Origin: a bacterium
GTDB taxonomy: Bacteria > Oederibacteriota > CAKKQC01
Direction of reading: 5' to 3'
Assembly (NCBI GenBank): GCA_919901855.1
Contig: CAKKQC010000016.1
Coordinates: 1 to 50,900, forward strand
DNA: 50,900 nucleotides
The first letter of the stretch is position 1. Each line of letters starts with the position of its first letter. Of the stretch, positions 41,849 through 50,460 are shown in pieces. The notes beneath the pieces were generated by a model. It ran no database searches and was not told the origin of the DNA. It was given only the letters and a program-made list of their open reading frames with translations. Both the position numbers and the translations under genes were made by a program.

Positions 41849-44052
41849 TGGTCCGCTGGCGTGTAGGATGCGGTCGCGCCGTTCCACCGCGATATGACGG
41901 TCCCGGCTGGCACCGGGAGCCCGCCCGCGACAGCCGGGCTCTTGCCGAAATTGGCCACGATCTCGGTGCCGTCGGCGAAGACGGTCTTCTGGACGAGCCG
42001 GTCTTCGGAGAGCCACCGGAAGTCCGTCATGGCGGTGGTCGCCAGCCGCCGGTGGAGCGGGGAGAAGAACCGGTAGTGGGCGACCACCCGCTCGCGCTGC
42101 CTCGTGAACTCGTCCACGGTGAAGTGGTAGAGCGGCGGGACGTTGTAGAGCTGTTCGAGGAGGGCCATCGTCGCGAAGGTGCCCTTGAACTTCAGGCTCG
42201 GCGTCCCCCAGTGATGGGTCGTGATCACGGAATCGTGGAACACGACCTGGTAGAGCGGCAGGCGGAACCGGGGGTCGCAGAACCGCCGGACGTACTTCGG
42301 CTTGATCGGCGCCACCTTGAAGAAGACCTCGGGACACTCCGGAGGCCACCAGCCGCCCAGGTTGTACTTCGACTTGTCGTTCTCGAGATCCGGATCGTCC
42401 CAGGCGCCGATCGCGGGGGTAAGAACCCCGTGGCCGTAGTGGACGGCGACCGCGGCCAGGGCGGATCCGCCCTCGGAGCCGACCGGCAATCCGTAGGTCC
42501 GCGCGATCCAGCGCATCCGGTCGATCCGGTTGGCCACATCCTGCGCCTGGGTCCCCGGATGCGAGGGGTTGTAGTCGTCGAACCACTGGCCGGCGGCGTC
42601 GCAGTCGACGAACCACGCCGAGAATGGGATGGCCGCCATCTTCCCCCCCACGCGCTTCTCGACCCACGGCCGGGCGGCCCGGGAGTTCAGCCAGCGACCC
42701 TTGCCGCCGAATCCGCGCGTCAATGACCCGTCCGCGCGCATGATGCCGCCGGTCGCGAAGAGTTCGGCGTCGAACTGGGCCGTGTCCGACGTGTCCACCT
42801 GGCCCGGGCGGTGCACGCTGTCGTAGGAGTCGTACGGGGCGTAAAGGTACCCCATCTCCTCGGCGGCCCTGGCCACCTCGGGCTTGCCGTCACCGGAGTT
42901 CAGGTCGCCGAGGGTCAGGCACGCGCGATCGATCCCGGTCGCACCGAGCATCTTGAGGAACCTGACCGAGATGCCGCCGCCCCAATCCGGCGCGGGAGCC
43001 AGCAGTCCCGGGAATACCTCGATCACTTGCTCCGGCGTGAGGACCCCCTGGGAGATCAGGTCGGAGAAGGCTCGGGTGACCTCGGACTTGAGGTAGTCGT
43101 ACTTCCACTCGTCCGCGAGGAGATTCCGGACGGCCTTCTGCCCGGCGGGAGGCAGCCGGGCCCACAGGCGCCCGGCGGCCGAGTCCGCCGCCGCCTCGGG
43201 CAACCCGGCCAGCCGGCGGATGAACCCGTCCCAATCCTCGACGTCGCCGATCTCGAACGGGAGGCCCCACAGGTAGGCCTGCAGCGCGCCGGGAAGGCGT
43301 TCGGCGCGTGGCGTCTGCCGAATCTTGTCCGCCATGGAGACGAACCCGCCCTGCTGGACCAGCCAGGCCCGGTACTGGCGCGCGGGCTCGACGGGCGATG
43401 GCCCGCCGATCCGCACTATCAGCCCGTAGACCTTCTCCGCGTCCAGCCGCGTGAACTCGTGCGTGATCCGGAGTCCAAAACGGCCGTCGCGCCGGGTGTA
43501 CGTCAGCGCGCAGTTGAACGGGTTCGGCAGGATGTACGTGAAGGTGCCCCCGCGGAGCGCAAGCCCCCAGCATGGCAGGGAAAACTCCTCGGTGACCGTG
43601 TACTCGTTCTCGGGGTCCCCGGCCAGATCCTGGAGCCACCCCGCATCGTCCACCGGCACCCAGTTGCCCTCGCCCCGGGGCAGGATGAGCGCCTCGATGT
43701 TCTTCCCCGGCGCGACGATGGGCCACGCCAGCTTGGCCGTCCGGTCGGACTTGAGCCCGATCGTGATGTCGTTGCCCTCGATCCGGATCCGGGCGTCCAA
43801 CCCCCGTGACGCCAGCGTCCAGTGGGCCGACGCGCCGTCCTGTTCGAGGATCTTCGCGGGGCCGAGACCCGACTGGCCGTCCGAGACCAGGACCGACGTC
43901 CCGACGTCGGAGACGGCCTCGACCCGGAGCGTGCCGGGGTCGACGCGGATGGTCCATCCGCCCGCCCGGAGCGCGATCGTCTGCGCCGCCGGTGCCCACT
44001 GGGGAATGGCCATCCCAGCCACGAAGACTACGAGGAGGGCACGTCTACCCAC
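41845..44052 (-). CDS. Secreted glycoside-hydrolase-like protein
   Basis: A 735-residue exported protein with a signal peptide (residues 1-23). Residues 25-230 form a beta-sandwich. From about 270 to 620 a TIM-barrel-like region includes GIDRACLTLGDLNSGDGKPE, LYAPYDSYDSVH, WFVDCDAAGQWFDDYNPSHP and GLPVGSEGGSALAAV. The D-x-D and E near strand ends are candidate catalytic residues, and the pattern recalls GH101-related proteins. The C-terminal 90 residues form a beta domain. Exact family and substrate are uncertain. It heads the eight-gene stress operon. TATCAT six bases before the GTG at 44052 fixes the start. Confidence 0.7.
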   Translation of the reverse strand: MGRRALLVVFVAGMAIPQWAPAAQTIALRAGGWTIRVDPGTLRVEAVSDVGTSVLVSDGQSGLGPAKILEQDGASAHWTLASRGLDARIRIEGNDITIGLKSDRTAKLAWPIVAPGKNIEALILPRGEGNWVPVDDAGWLQDLAGDPENEYTVTEEFSLPCWGLALRGGTFTYILPNPFNCALTYTRRDGRFGLRITHEFTRLDAEKVYGLIVRIGGPSPVEPARQYRAWLVQQGGFVSMADKIRQTPRAERLPGALQAYLWGLPFEIGDVEDWDGFIRRLAGLPEAAADSAAGRLWARLPPAGQKAVRNLLADEWKYDYLKSEVTRAFSDLISQGVLTPEQVIEVFPGLLAPAPDWGGGISVRFLKMLGATGIDRACLTLGDLNSGDGKPEVARAAEEMGYLYAPYDSYDSVHRPGQVDTSDTAQFDAELFATGGIMRADGSLTRGFGGKGRWLNSRAARPWVEKRVGGKMAAIPFSAWFVDCDAAGQWFDDYNPSHPGTQAQDVANRIDRMRWIARTYGLPVGSEGGSALAAVAVHYGHGVLTPAIGAWDDPDLENDKSKYNLGGWWPPECPEVFFKVAPIKPKYVRRFCDPRFRLPLYQVVFHDSVITTHHWGTPSLKFKGTFATMALLEQLYNVPPLYHFTVDEFTRQRERVVAHYRFFSPLHRRLATTAMTDFRWLSEDRLVQKTVFADGTEIVANFGKSPAVAGGLPVPAGTVISRWNGATASYTPADQ

Positions 44053-44058
44053 GGCTCA

Positions 44059-44064
44059 ATGATA
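44059..44064 (-). promoter_or_regulatory. -10 box, leaderless start of the eight-gene operon
   Basis: TATCAT lies six bases before the GTG at 44052 (spacer TGAGCC). No Shine-Dalgarno sequence and no clear -35. Confidence 0.5.
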
Positions 44065-44122
44065 TGCGAATCCCGGGGTCAGGACGGGGAGTTGCAGGAC
44101 GTCAGGATATGGACCCTCGACC

Positions 44123-44467
44123 TCATCGGCCCAGGATGACGTCCAGGCCGGCAAACAACAGGCCAAGCTGGGCGCGGGAGATGCGACCGACCCGTCCCGT
44201 GAGACAAGCCCGGTCGACCGCCACAATCTGGGAAAGGTTCGCGACCGAATCCTTCGGCAGGCCGGTGACCCGCGAGGGCAGGAGCAGGTTCCCGGGAGCC
44301 TCCGCCCACTTGAGGTTACTCGTCAGGGGCACGCACACGACCGTCGCGAGACGACTGCGGTTCAACGCGTCGCCCTGGAGAACCACGACCGGACGCCGGA
44401 ATCCCGGGCCGGACCCTTCGGGCGCGGGCAGATCGGCCCAGCAAACGTCTCCCTGCGAGATCACCAT
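44123..44467 (-). CDS. MazF/PemK-like toxin
   Basis: A 114-residue MazF-family endoribonuclease. It begins QGDVCWADLPAP (GDIVWVDLxP family pattern), followed by FRRPVVVLQGDALNRSRLAT and VVCVPLTSNLKWAEAPGNLL, with SVANLSQIVAVDRACLTGRV at the end, all matching the fold core. Such toxins cut mRNA and are held by the antitoxin encoded just upstream. The ATG at 44467 overlaps the antitoxin stop by seven bases. Confidence 0.93.
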   Translation of the reverse strand: MVISQGDVCWADLPAPEGSGPGFRRPVVVLQGDALNRSRLATVVCVPLTSNLKWAEAPGNLLLPSRVTGLPKDSVANLSQIVAVDRACLTGRVGRISRAQLGLLFAGLDVILGR

Positions 44468-44697
44468 TCGGTTCGAGCGAGAATCCTGCGCGAGGCCGCC
44501 CGAGTGAACGGGTCCGCGCGACCCCCCACCTGCGCCGCGACCCGGTTCATGGCCTCCGTCACCGCGTCACCATCGTGTCGGAGAACGTACTCGGCCACGG
44601 CCTCCCGGTAAACTGCACTTCGCGATTTCCGGAGATGCCGCGCCAGCCGGTCGGCCTCATGGAATACCGCGTCGGGAAGCGATATCGCTGTTTTCAT
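44461..44697 (-). CDS. Ribbon-helix-helix antitoxin (MazE/CopG-like)
   Basis: A 78-residue protein with an N-terminal ribbon-helix-helix: strand MKTAISLPDAVFHEADRLAR followed by KSRSAVYREAVAEYVLRH. The C-terminal part (VTEAMNRVAAQVGGRADPF and onward) should wrap the toxin. It would bind the palindrome over its own promoter. The ATG at 44697 is fixed by TATACT six bases upstream. Confidence 0.92.
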   Translation of the reverse strand: MKTAISLPDAVFHEADRLARHLRKSRSAVYREAVAEYVLRHDGDAVTEAMNRVAAQVGGRADPFTRAASRRILARTEW

Positions 44698-44699
44698 AC

Positions 44700-44732
44700 C
44701 AGTAGTATAACTACTGATTCCGGCGGTATCAA
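44700..44732 (-). promoter_or_regulatory. Promoter and palindromic operator of the MazEF-type module
   Basis: The -35 TTGATA (44727-44732), 17-base spacer and -10 TATACT (44704-44709) form a strong sigma-70-type promoter with the ATG six bases on. A perfect palindrome CAGTAGT-ATA-ACTACTG (44700-44716) covers the -10 box and is the likely binding site of the RHH antitoxin for autoregulation. Confidence 0.8.
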
Positions 44733-44757
44733 GCAAGCCAGCCCGAATCCCTACTGC

Positions 44758-44946
44758 TCAATGCGTTCGGCGTTGAATGACCCGAACGACTCTCTGGAGG
44801 CTTGCTGTGTCTCCATGCAGGGCCCGGCGGAGGATCTCGACCGCAGAAACGCGTTCGGCCGGGGAACGAGTTTGCCAGTACTCCCGGTCCGCGCGATCCG
44901 CCGCCGGATCGCCAAGGGCATGCGTGGTGACGACTCTCTCGATCAC
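44758..44946 (-). CDS. Small protein of unknown function
   Basis: A 62-residue protein with the pattern DREYWQTRSPAERVSAVEIL and QRVVRVIQRR. Similar small proteins (xxWxSRxPxERLxAVExLR) occur next to nucleotidyltransferase and other two-gene modules in bacteria, but no partner is adjacent here; the MazEF-type module lies 60 bases downstream on the same strand. GTG at 44946 follows TACAAT by six bases. Confidence 0.65.
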   Translation of the reverse strand: MIERVVTTHALGDPAADRADREYWQTRSPAERVSAVEILRRALHGDTASLQRVVRVIQRRTH

Positions 44947-44952
44947 AACTCT

Positions 44953-44980
44953 ATTGTACCGCCGCGGCTCACGCTGTCAG
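44953..44980 (-). promoter_or_regulatory. Promoter of the 62-residue gene, leaderless
   Basis: TACAAT (44953-44958) lies six bases before the GTG and CTGACA (44975-44980) lies 16 bases further upstream. Confidence 0.6.
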
Positions 44981-45012
44981 GAGATCGTACCCGCCGCCGA
45001 CAGAATCAAGTG

Positions 45013-45909
45013 TCAGGACATGAACCTCTGCGTCATCACCTCCACGAATTTGCGGGCGCAGCGGTCGAGGTTCTCCATCCCGCCGCCGCCGCGCAGGCGC
45101 TCGCACATCTCGTAGAGGACCCAGCCGTCGAACCCGCCGTCGCGGAGGCCCCTGAAGAACGACGCGTAGTCGATGAACCCGTCGCCGAAGGGCACCGCCA
45201 TCACGAGGTCGGGCTCCTGACGGACGTAGTTCGTGTGCTCCGGGTGGTACTGGTAGCGCGGGAGCCGGATGTAGTCCGCGCATGTGGTCTGGATCGTGAG
45301 CGGCGCCATCTTCTTGGCCACCGCGTAGAGCTGGTCGCCCGAGAGGCCCTGGAGGGCCGGCGACCACGCGTCGAACCCGGCTTCGCAGTTCGGCCGGCCC
45401 ACCTCGGCGAGAAGCTCGACGAACGCCTCGGTCGAGACCGCGAGGTCGTGGTGATTCTGGACCGCGAGCGAGACGCCGAGCGGCGCAATGCGATCCGCGC
45501 ACTCGCGGAGTCCCGCCACCGTGGCTCCCCAGACGACCTTGAGGTCCGGGGCGCCGTGCTCGTAGGCGGTGAAGACGCGCACGATCCGGGACCCCCACGC
45601 GTGCGCGAGCTTGGCACACGACTCGATGTACGCGACCTGCATCTCGTTGAGCGGAATCCCGGGGGCGGCGCCCGCGAAGTCCGTGTAGGCCGCCACGCTC
45701 GCGCACTCGAGCCGGCTGTCGGCGAGCAGCTTCTTGACCCCCGCGATCCGCTCCGGCGTCATGTCGAGTGGCGAGGCGTGCGGCCGCTTGGCCACGAGGG
45801 AGACGCCCTGATACCCGAGCGACCCCGCGTGCGGGATGAACTCCTCGAGCGGAAGCCGGAACTGCCCCCAAAATCCCGCGTAGCTGACCGAATGCAGAAC
45901 GGTTTTCAC
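45013..45909 (-). CDS. Sugar phosphate isomerase/epimerase, copy 2
   Basis: A 298-residue xylose isomerase-like TIM barrel: LGYQGVSLVAKRPHASPLD with early His, SLAVQNHHDLAVSTEAFVEL, NCEAGFDAWSPALQG where family members have the metal-binding Asp/His, and WVLYEMCERLRGGGG with the late Glu. It isomerises or epimerises a sugar-type substrate. Its GTG at 45909 overlaps the stop of the RND pump gene (GTGA), which is unusual for a carbohydrate enzyme. Copy 1 is at 19161-20009. Why it is tied to metal efflux is unknown. Confidence 0.85.
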   Translation of the reverse strand: MKTVLHSVSYAGFWGQFRLPLEEFIPHAGSLGYQGVSLVAKRPHASPLDMTPERIAGVKKLLADSRLECASVAAYTDFAGAAPGIPLNEMQVAYIESCAKLAHAWGSRIVRVFTAYEHGAPDLKVVWGATVAGLRECADRIAPLGVSLAVQNHHDLAVSTEAFVELLAEVGRPNCEAGFDAWSPALQGLSGDQLYAVAKKMAPLTIQTTCADYIRLPRYQYHPEHTNYVRQEPDLVMAVPFGDGFIDYASFFRGLRDGGFDGWVLYEMCERLRGGGGMENLDRCARKFVEVMTQRFMS

Positions 45910-48900
45910 TCCGCACCTCCCCTGGGACGCCGGTTCCGGATCATTGTAGGCTTCGCCGGCGCGCCATGCAGGGCGCCGTGGCGGCGCCGCTCGATCCATG
46001 CCTGCCACGCCGGCAGCATGAGCAGGGTGAGCACCAGCGACGAGGTGACACCCCCCACCACGACGGTCGCCAGCGGCTGCTGCACCTCGGCCCCCGCCCC
46101 CCGCGAGAACATCATCGGCAGGAAGCCGAAGACCTCGACCAGGGCGGTCATGAGCACCGGCCGCATCCGGGACAGGGCCGCCCGGCGGACGGCCGTGGCG
46201 CCGGCCGTCCCCGCCCGGCGCAACCCCAGACTCGTGCTCACGAGCACGACGCCGTTCAGGACCGCGATCCCGGCCAGGGCGATGAACCCCACGCCCGCCG
46301 AGATCGAGAACGGCATCGACCGGCCCCAGAGCGCGGCGACGCCGCCCACGAGCGCGAACGGCACGCAGGCGAAGACGAGCCCCGTCAGCACCGCGTCCCG
46401 GAACGCGGCGTAGATCATGGCCAGGACCAGCCCGAGGGCCAGCGGTGTCAGGACCGCGAGCCGGGCGCGGGCCTCCTGCAGGTTCTGGAACGCGCCGCCC
46501 CACTCGAGATAGTAGCCCTCCGGCAGCTTCACGGCCTTCCGAACCGCCTCCCGTGCCTCGAGCACGAAGCTCTCGACGTCCCGGCCCCGGGGATTGACCA
46601 GCACCGCCGCCCGGCGCTTGCCCTGCTCACGGGGGATCGACGGACAGCTGTCCGCGAACCGGAAGTCCGCGAGCGACCCGAGGGGACGCGTGGAGGCGCC
46701 CCCGACGGCGACGGGCAGAAGCTTGAGGGCGTCGAGATCCGCCCGGTACGCGTCCGAGAGCCGGACGACAAGCGGGTAGCGGCGCTCGCCTTCGTAGACG
46801 ACGCCGGCCTCCTCCCCCGCAATCCCGGTCTCGACCGCCTCGAGCACGGCGCCGTAGGGCAGGCCGACCGCGGCCAGCACCTCCCGCTTCGGCTCGATCG
46901 ACAGGATCGGCGCGTTCCCGCGGAGTTCGAGCTCGACGTCGCCCGCCCCGCGGACCTTGCCGATCACGGCGGCCACCTGTTCCGCCACGGCCGAGATCCG
47001 GCCGAGGTCGTCGCCGTATACCTTGACCGCGACGTCGGCCCGGGTGCCCTCGAGCAGTTCGTTGAACCTGAGCTGGATCGGCTGGGTCATCATGACCTCC
47101 TGGCCCTTGACCCGCTCCTCCAGCCGCTTCGCCATCGCCTCCACCAGCTCGGCCTTCGTCCGTCTGCGGCCGTTCGCCTGCCGCGGCCACGCCCTTTCGG
47201 GCTTGAGCATCACCGTCGTGTCCGCCATGTCCAGCCCGCACGCGTCGAAGGCGATCTCGGCGGTGCCGAGCCGCGCGAAGACGCCGTCCACCTCCGGGAA
47301 CCCGAGGACCACCTTCTCCGAGATCCCCTGCATCCGGATCGCCTCCGCGACGCTGACCGTGACCGGCCGGGTGAACTGGATGCCGATGCTCCCCTCGTCG
47401 AGCTGGGGCATGAAGACGGCGCCCAGCCGGCCGTAGAGGACCGCGGCGCCGGCGACCAGGAGGACGGCGACCGCGAGCAGGCGGCCCGGCCTCGCGAGGC
47501 CCCAGTCCAGTACCGGCAGGTACGCCGCCCGCGCCGTCCGCGAGAGCCACGGCTCACGGTCGGTCGCCGACGGCGACAGCGCCACGCACGCGAGCGCCGG
47601 GGTGAAGCAGAACGAGACGACGAATGCCGCACCCAGCGCGAGCGCCAGCGTCGCCGCCATCGGGGTGAACGTCCGGCCCTCGATCCCGGTCAGCCCGAAC
47701 AGCGGCAGCATCACGACGATGATGATGAGCTGGCCGAACCCGGCCGCCGACCGGATGCCGACTGCGGCGTCCCGCACCACGGCGCGCACCTCCGCGCCGG
47801 TCAGGACGCGCCGGAGGCGCTTCCGGCGCTCCGCCATGGCCCGCAGTACCTGGTCGAGGACGATGACGGACCCGTCCACGAGGATCCCGAAGTCGATGGC
47901 GCCGAGGCTCATGAGGTTGCCGGAGATGCCCAGCGGCACCATGAGGGTGACGGCCGCCAGCATCGCCAGCGGGATCGTGACGGCCGTGATGAGGGCGGCC
48001 CGCCAGTTCCCGAGCATGAGGACGAGGACGGCGACGACGAGCAGGGCCCCGAGCGCGAGGTTGTGCGCCACCGTCGTCAGGGTCGCGTCCACGAGGTCCG
48101 TCCGCCGGTAGAGGACATTGAGGGTCACCCAGTCGGGGAGCGACCCCGCGATCTCCCGGAGCCTCACATCCACGCGCGCCGAGACGTCGCGGCTGTTCGC
48201 CCCGGCCAGCATCATGGCCGTGCACACGACGGCCTCCTCCCCGTTCACGGTCCCCACCCCGTGCCGCAGGGCGGCGCCCCACGACACACCCGCGACGTCG
48301 CCGACGGTGACGGCGGCGAGGCTCTCGTCCCGCCGGACCGGCGCGCGCCGGATCGCGTCCAGGTCCCGGAGCATGCCGGGCGCCACGACCTGGAACTGCG
48401 AGGCGCCCTGCGGGATGCTCCCGCCGCCGACGTTGCGGCTCGACCGGCGCAAGGCGTCCACGAGATCCGAGAGCGCGAGGCCCCGCGCCGCGAGCTTCCG
48501 GGGATCCGGACTCACCAGCGCCTGCCGCTCAAACCCGCCGATCGTGTTGACCTCGGCAACCCCGGGCACCGTCAGGAGCCGGGGCTTGACCACCCAGTCC
48601 TGGAGCTCGCGCAGATCCATGAGCTGGCGCGCCCGCGCCTCGCCCGTCGCGACCCGCTTCGCCTCGAGCGAGTAGAAGTGGATCTCGCCCAGCCCCGTGG
48701 CCATGGGCCCGAGCCGGGGCACGGAGCCTTCGGGCAGGGCCCCCGCGAGCCCCTGCAGACGCTCGGCCACCATCTGGCGGCACAGGTGGATGCTCGACCG
48801 CTCGCGGAACGAGACCGTGACCTGCGAGAGGCCCGGCCGCGTGATCGACCGCACCTGCAGGGCTCCCGGGATGCCCGCCAGCGCGGCCTCCACCGGGAAC

Positions 48901-49094
48901 GTCACCTGTTGTTCGATCTGTTCCGGGGACAGGCCCTCGACCTGCGTGCTGACCTGCACCTGCACGTCCGTGATGTCCGGCACGGCGTCGAGAGGCAGGC
49001 GAGTCGCGCTCCACACCCCCACGCCCAGCAGCAGGGCGGACAGCACGAGGACCGGCCACGGGTGCTCCGTCGAGAAGGCGATCGCGCGCTTCAT
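45906..49094 (-). CDS. HME-type RND heavy-metal efflux pump (CzcA/CusA family)
   Basis: A 1062-residue inner-membrane RND transporter with about twelve transmembrane segments and two large periplasmic loops. The N-terminus (LPLDAVPDITDVQVQVSTQV, then GLSPEQIEQQVTFPVE) is characteristic of the heavy-metal efflux subfamily. In transmembrane helix 4 the proton-relay motif is D401-FG...D407-G...D414. This aligns with D402, D408 and E415 of CzcA, the Zn/Co/Cd type, with Asp replacing Glu at the third position. It does not have the AIG...DAA motif of Cu/Ag pumps. It overlaps the TolC gene (ATGA) and the isomerase gene (GTGA). No adaptor gene accompanies it. Confidence 0.95.
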   Translation of the reverse strand: MKRAIAFSTEHPWPVLVLSALLLGVGVWSATRLPLDAVPDITDVQVQVSTQVEGLSPEQIEQQVTFPVEAALAGIPGALQVRSITRPGLSQVTVSFRERSSIHLCRQMVAERLQGLAGALPEGSVPRLGPMATGLGEIHFYSLEAKRVATGEARARQLMDLRELQDWVVKPRLLTVPGVAEVNTIGGFERQALVSPDPRKLAARGLALSDLVDALRRSSRNVGGGSIPQGASQFQVVAPGMLRDLDAIRRAPVRRDESLAAVTVGDVAGVSWGAALRHGVGTVNGEEAVVCTAMMLAGANSRDVSARVDVRLREIAGSLPDWVTLNVLYRRTDLVDATLTTVAHNLALGALLVVAVLVLMLGNWRAALITAVTIPLAMLAAVTLMVPLGISGNLMSLGAIDFGILVDGSVIVLDQVLRAMAERRKRLRRVLTGAEVRAVVRDAAVGIRSAAGFGQLIIIVVMLPLFGLTGIEGRTFTPMAATLALALGAAFVVSFCFTPALACVALSPSATDREPWLSRTARAAYLPVLDWGLARPGRLLAVAVLLVAGAAVLYGRLGAVFMPQLDEGSIGIQFTRPVTVSVAEAIRMQGISEKVVLGFPEVDGVFARLGTAEIAFDACGLDMADTTVMLKPERAWPRQANGRRRTKAELVEAMAKRLEERVKGQEVMMTQPIQLRFNELLEGTRADVAVKVYGDDLGRISAVAEQVAAVIGKVRGAGDVELELRGNAPILSIEPKREVLAAVGLPYGAVLEAVETGIAGEEAGVVYEGERRYPLVVRLSDAYRADLDALKLLPVAVGGASTRPLGSLADFRFADSCPSIPREQGKRRAAVLVNPRGRDVESFVLEAREAVRKAVKLPEGYYLEWGGAFQNLQEARARLAVLTPLALGLVLAMIYAAFRDAVLTGLVFACVPFALVGGVAALWGRSMPFSISAGVGFIALAGIAVLNGVVLVSTSLGLRRAGTAGATAVRRAALSRMRPVLMTALVEVFGFLPMMFSRGAGAEVQQPLATVVVGGVTSSLVLTLLMLPAWQAWIERRRHGALHGAPAKPTMIRNRRPRGGAE

Positions 49095-50356
49095 GACCGC
49101 TCCTTCTCCGCCGCGGCCAGCCGCGGCACCACGTCGAGCCCCTGCAGGGCGTAACCCTCCCACAGCGCGGACCACGCATCCCGCTCGAGAGCGTGGACTC
49201 CGTCCACGGCCTCCTGGTAGCGCGAAAGCACCTCGAGGACGAGCGACGCCGGGATCCGCCCGGCCAGGTACCGGGCCTGGAACTCTTCCAGCTCCCCGGC
49301 TCCGCCCCGGACCGCAGGACCGGCCTCCTGCATCCGCGCGACGGTTTCCACGTAGCGCCGGGCGAGGAGGTCACGGCGACGCGCCGCCGCCCCCTCGGCC
49401 ACCGACAGCGCCACGCCGGCGCGGTCGACGCCGGCCGCGGCGCGGGCCACATCCCCCCGTTTGCGGTTGAACAGTGGCAGGGCCAATCCCAGCCCCGCGC
49501 CCCACGACGCCGGCGACCCCGATCCGGCCTCGACGAGCGGACCGATCGAGAGGTCCGGCCACGCGGCCGTCCTCGCCCGCCGCCACTCCGCCCGCGCCGC
49601 CTCCGCCTCCGCCCGCGCGGCGGCGACGGCCGGCACCGGCCCCACGGCGGCCGGCCATTCGGGCCACGCCGCCGGCATGGACACGAGGAAGTCCCACACC
49701 GCGGGCGCGGCCCCCCCGAGCGAGGCCGTGAGCGCGTCGCGCAGGTCCTCGGACTCGCTGCGGAGGCCCTGCGCCCTCACCATGAGGGCCACGCGGCTCC
49801 ACTCGAACGCCCGCCGCGCCGCCTCCTGCTCGTCGGTCAGGAACGCCAGCTTCCCGAACCGGTCCAGCGCCTGCCCGCAGAGCGCCCTGCCCTGCTCGAC
49901 GAGGCGCACCTCGTCCCCGATCTGGCGGAGCCGCACCAGCCGCAGGACGGTCTCCGCCGACACCTCCCAGCGGACCTGACGGAGCCGGGCGCGTGACGCC
50001 TCGGCCCGGCGTCCCGCCGCCTTGCCGGCCCATCGGCGGCTTCCGGACAGGGGCAGGGTCTGCCGGATCCCCGCCGTCAGGCTCCCGCCCGCGCCGCCGG
50101 AAGACGCCCGAAGAGCTTCCACATCCAGCTCCGGGTTGTCCCACAGGCCGGCGGAGCGTGCGAGCGCTTCGGCCTCCCGCAGGTCGGACTCGGCGGCGGC
50201 GATCCGCGGATCGTGCGCGAGCGCGCACTCGAGGCATGCCGCGGAATCGACGGGCCGGCTGCAATCCGCCGCCCGGGCCGCGGGGACTGACGCCAGCAGC
50301 GCCGCCCCCCACAGCCAGCACGGCACTATACGGGAAGGAATCCTGCATACGACCAT
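49091..50356 (-). CDS. TolC-family outer membrane factor of the metal pump (CusC/CzcC-like)
   Basis: A 421-residue outer-membrane factor with a signal peptide (residues 1-29, ending SVPAARA). The CSRPVDSAACLECALAHDPR segment opens the mature protein, followed by long helices with ELDVEALRASSGG and TAGIRQTLPLSGSRR in the first repeat and GAGLGLALPLFNRKRGDVAR in the second, the latter matching the conserved PLFNRNRG-type strand of CzcC/CusC. It forms the exit duct for the RND pump. ATG at 50356 is chosen because AAGGGG lies six bases upstream; a longer frame exists but lacks this site and the clean signal peptide. Confidence 0.9.
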   Translation of the reverse strand: MVVCRIPSRIVPCWLWGAALLASVPAARAADCSRPVDSAACLECALAHDPRIAAAESDLREAEALARSAGLWDNPELDVEALRASSGGAGGSLTAGIRQTLPLSGSRRWAGKAAGRRAEASRARLRQVRWEVSAETVLRLVRLRQIGDEVRLVEQGRALCGQALDRFGKLAFLTDEQEAARRAFEWSRVALMVRAQGLRSESEDLRDALTASLGGAAPAVWDFLVSMPAAWPEWPAAVGPVPAVAAARAEAEAARAEWRRARTAAWPDLSIGPLVEAGSGSPASWGAGLGLALPLFNRKRGDVARAAAGVDRAGVALSVAEGAAARRRDLLARRYVETVARMQEAGPAVRGGAGELEEFQARYLAGRIPASLVLEVLSRYQEAVDGVHALERDAWSALWEGYALQGLDVVPRLAAAEKERS

Positions 50357-50460
50357 TTGGAACCCCTTGCGTGACACCCACGCCTTGACGTCCGGCGATG
50401 CCGCCCATGGCAACACCGCGAAAGAGTGGATCCGGTCAGACGACGATCAGGCGGGAACGG

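Noticed and set aside
45910-50356. A hidden CusB-like adaptor gene in the metal efflux operon
   Set aside because: The TolC stop overlaps the pump start directly, and other frames in this region are GC shadows of these two genes.
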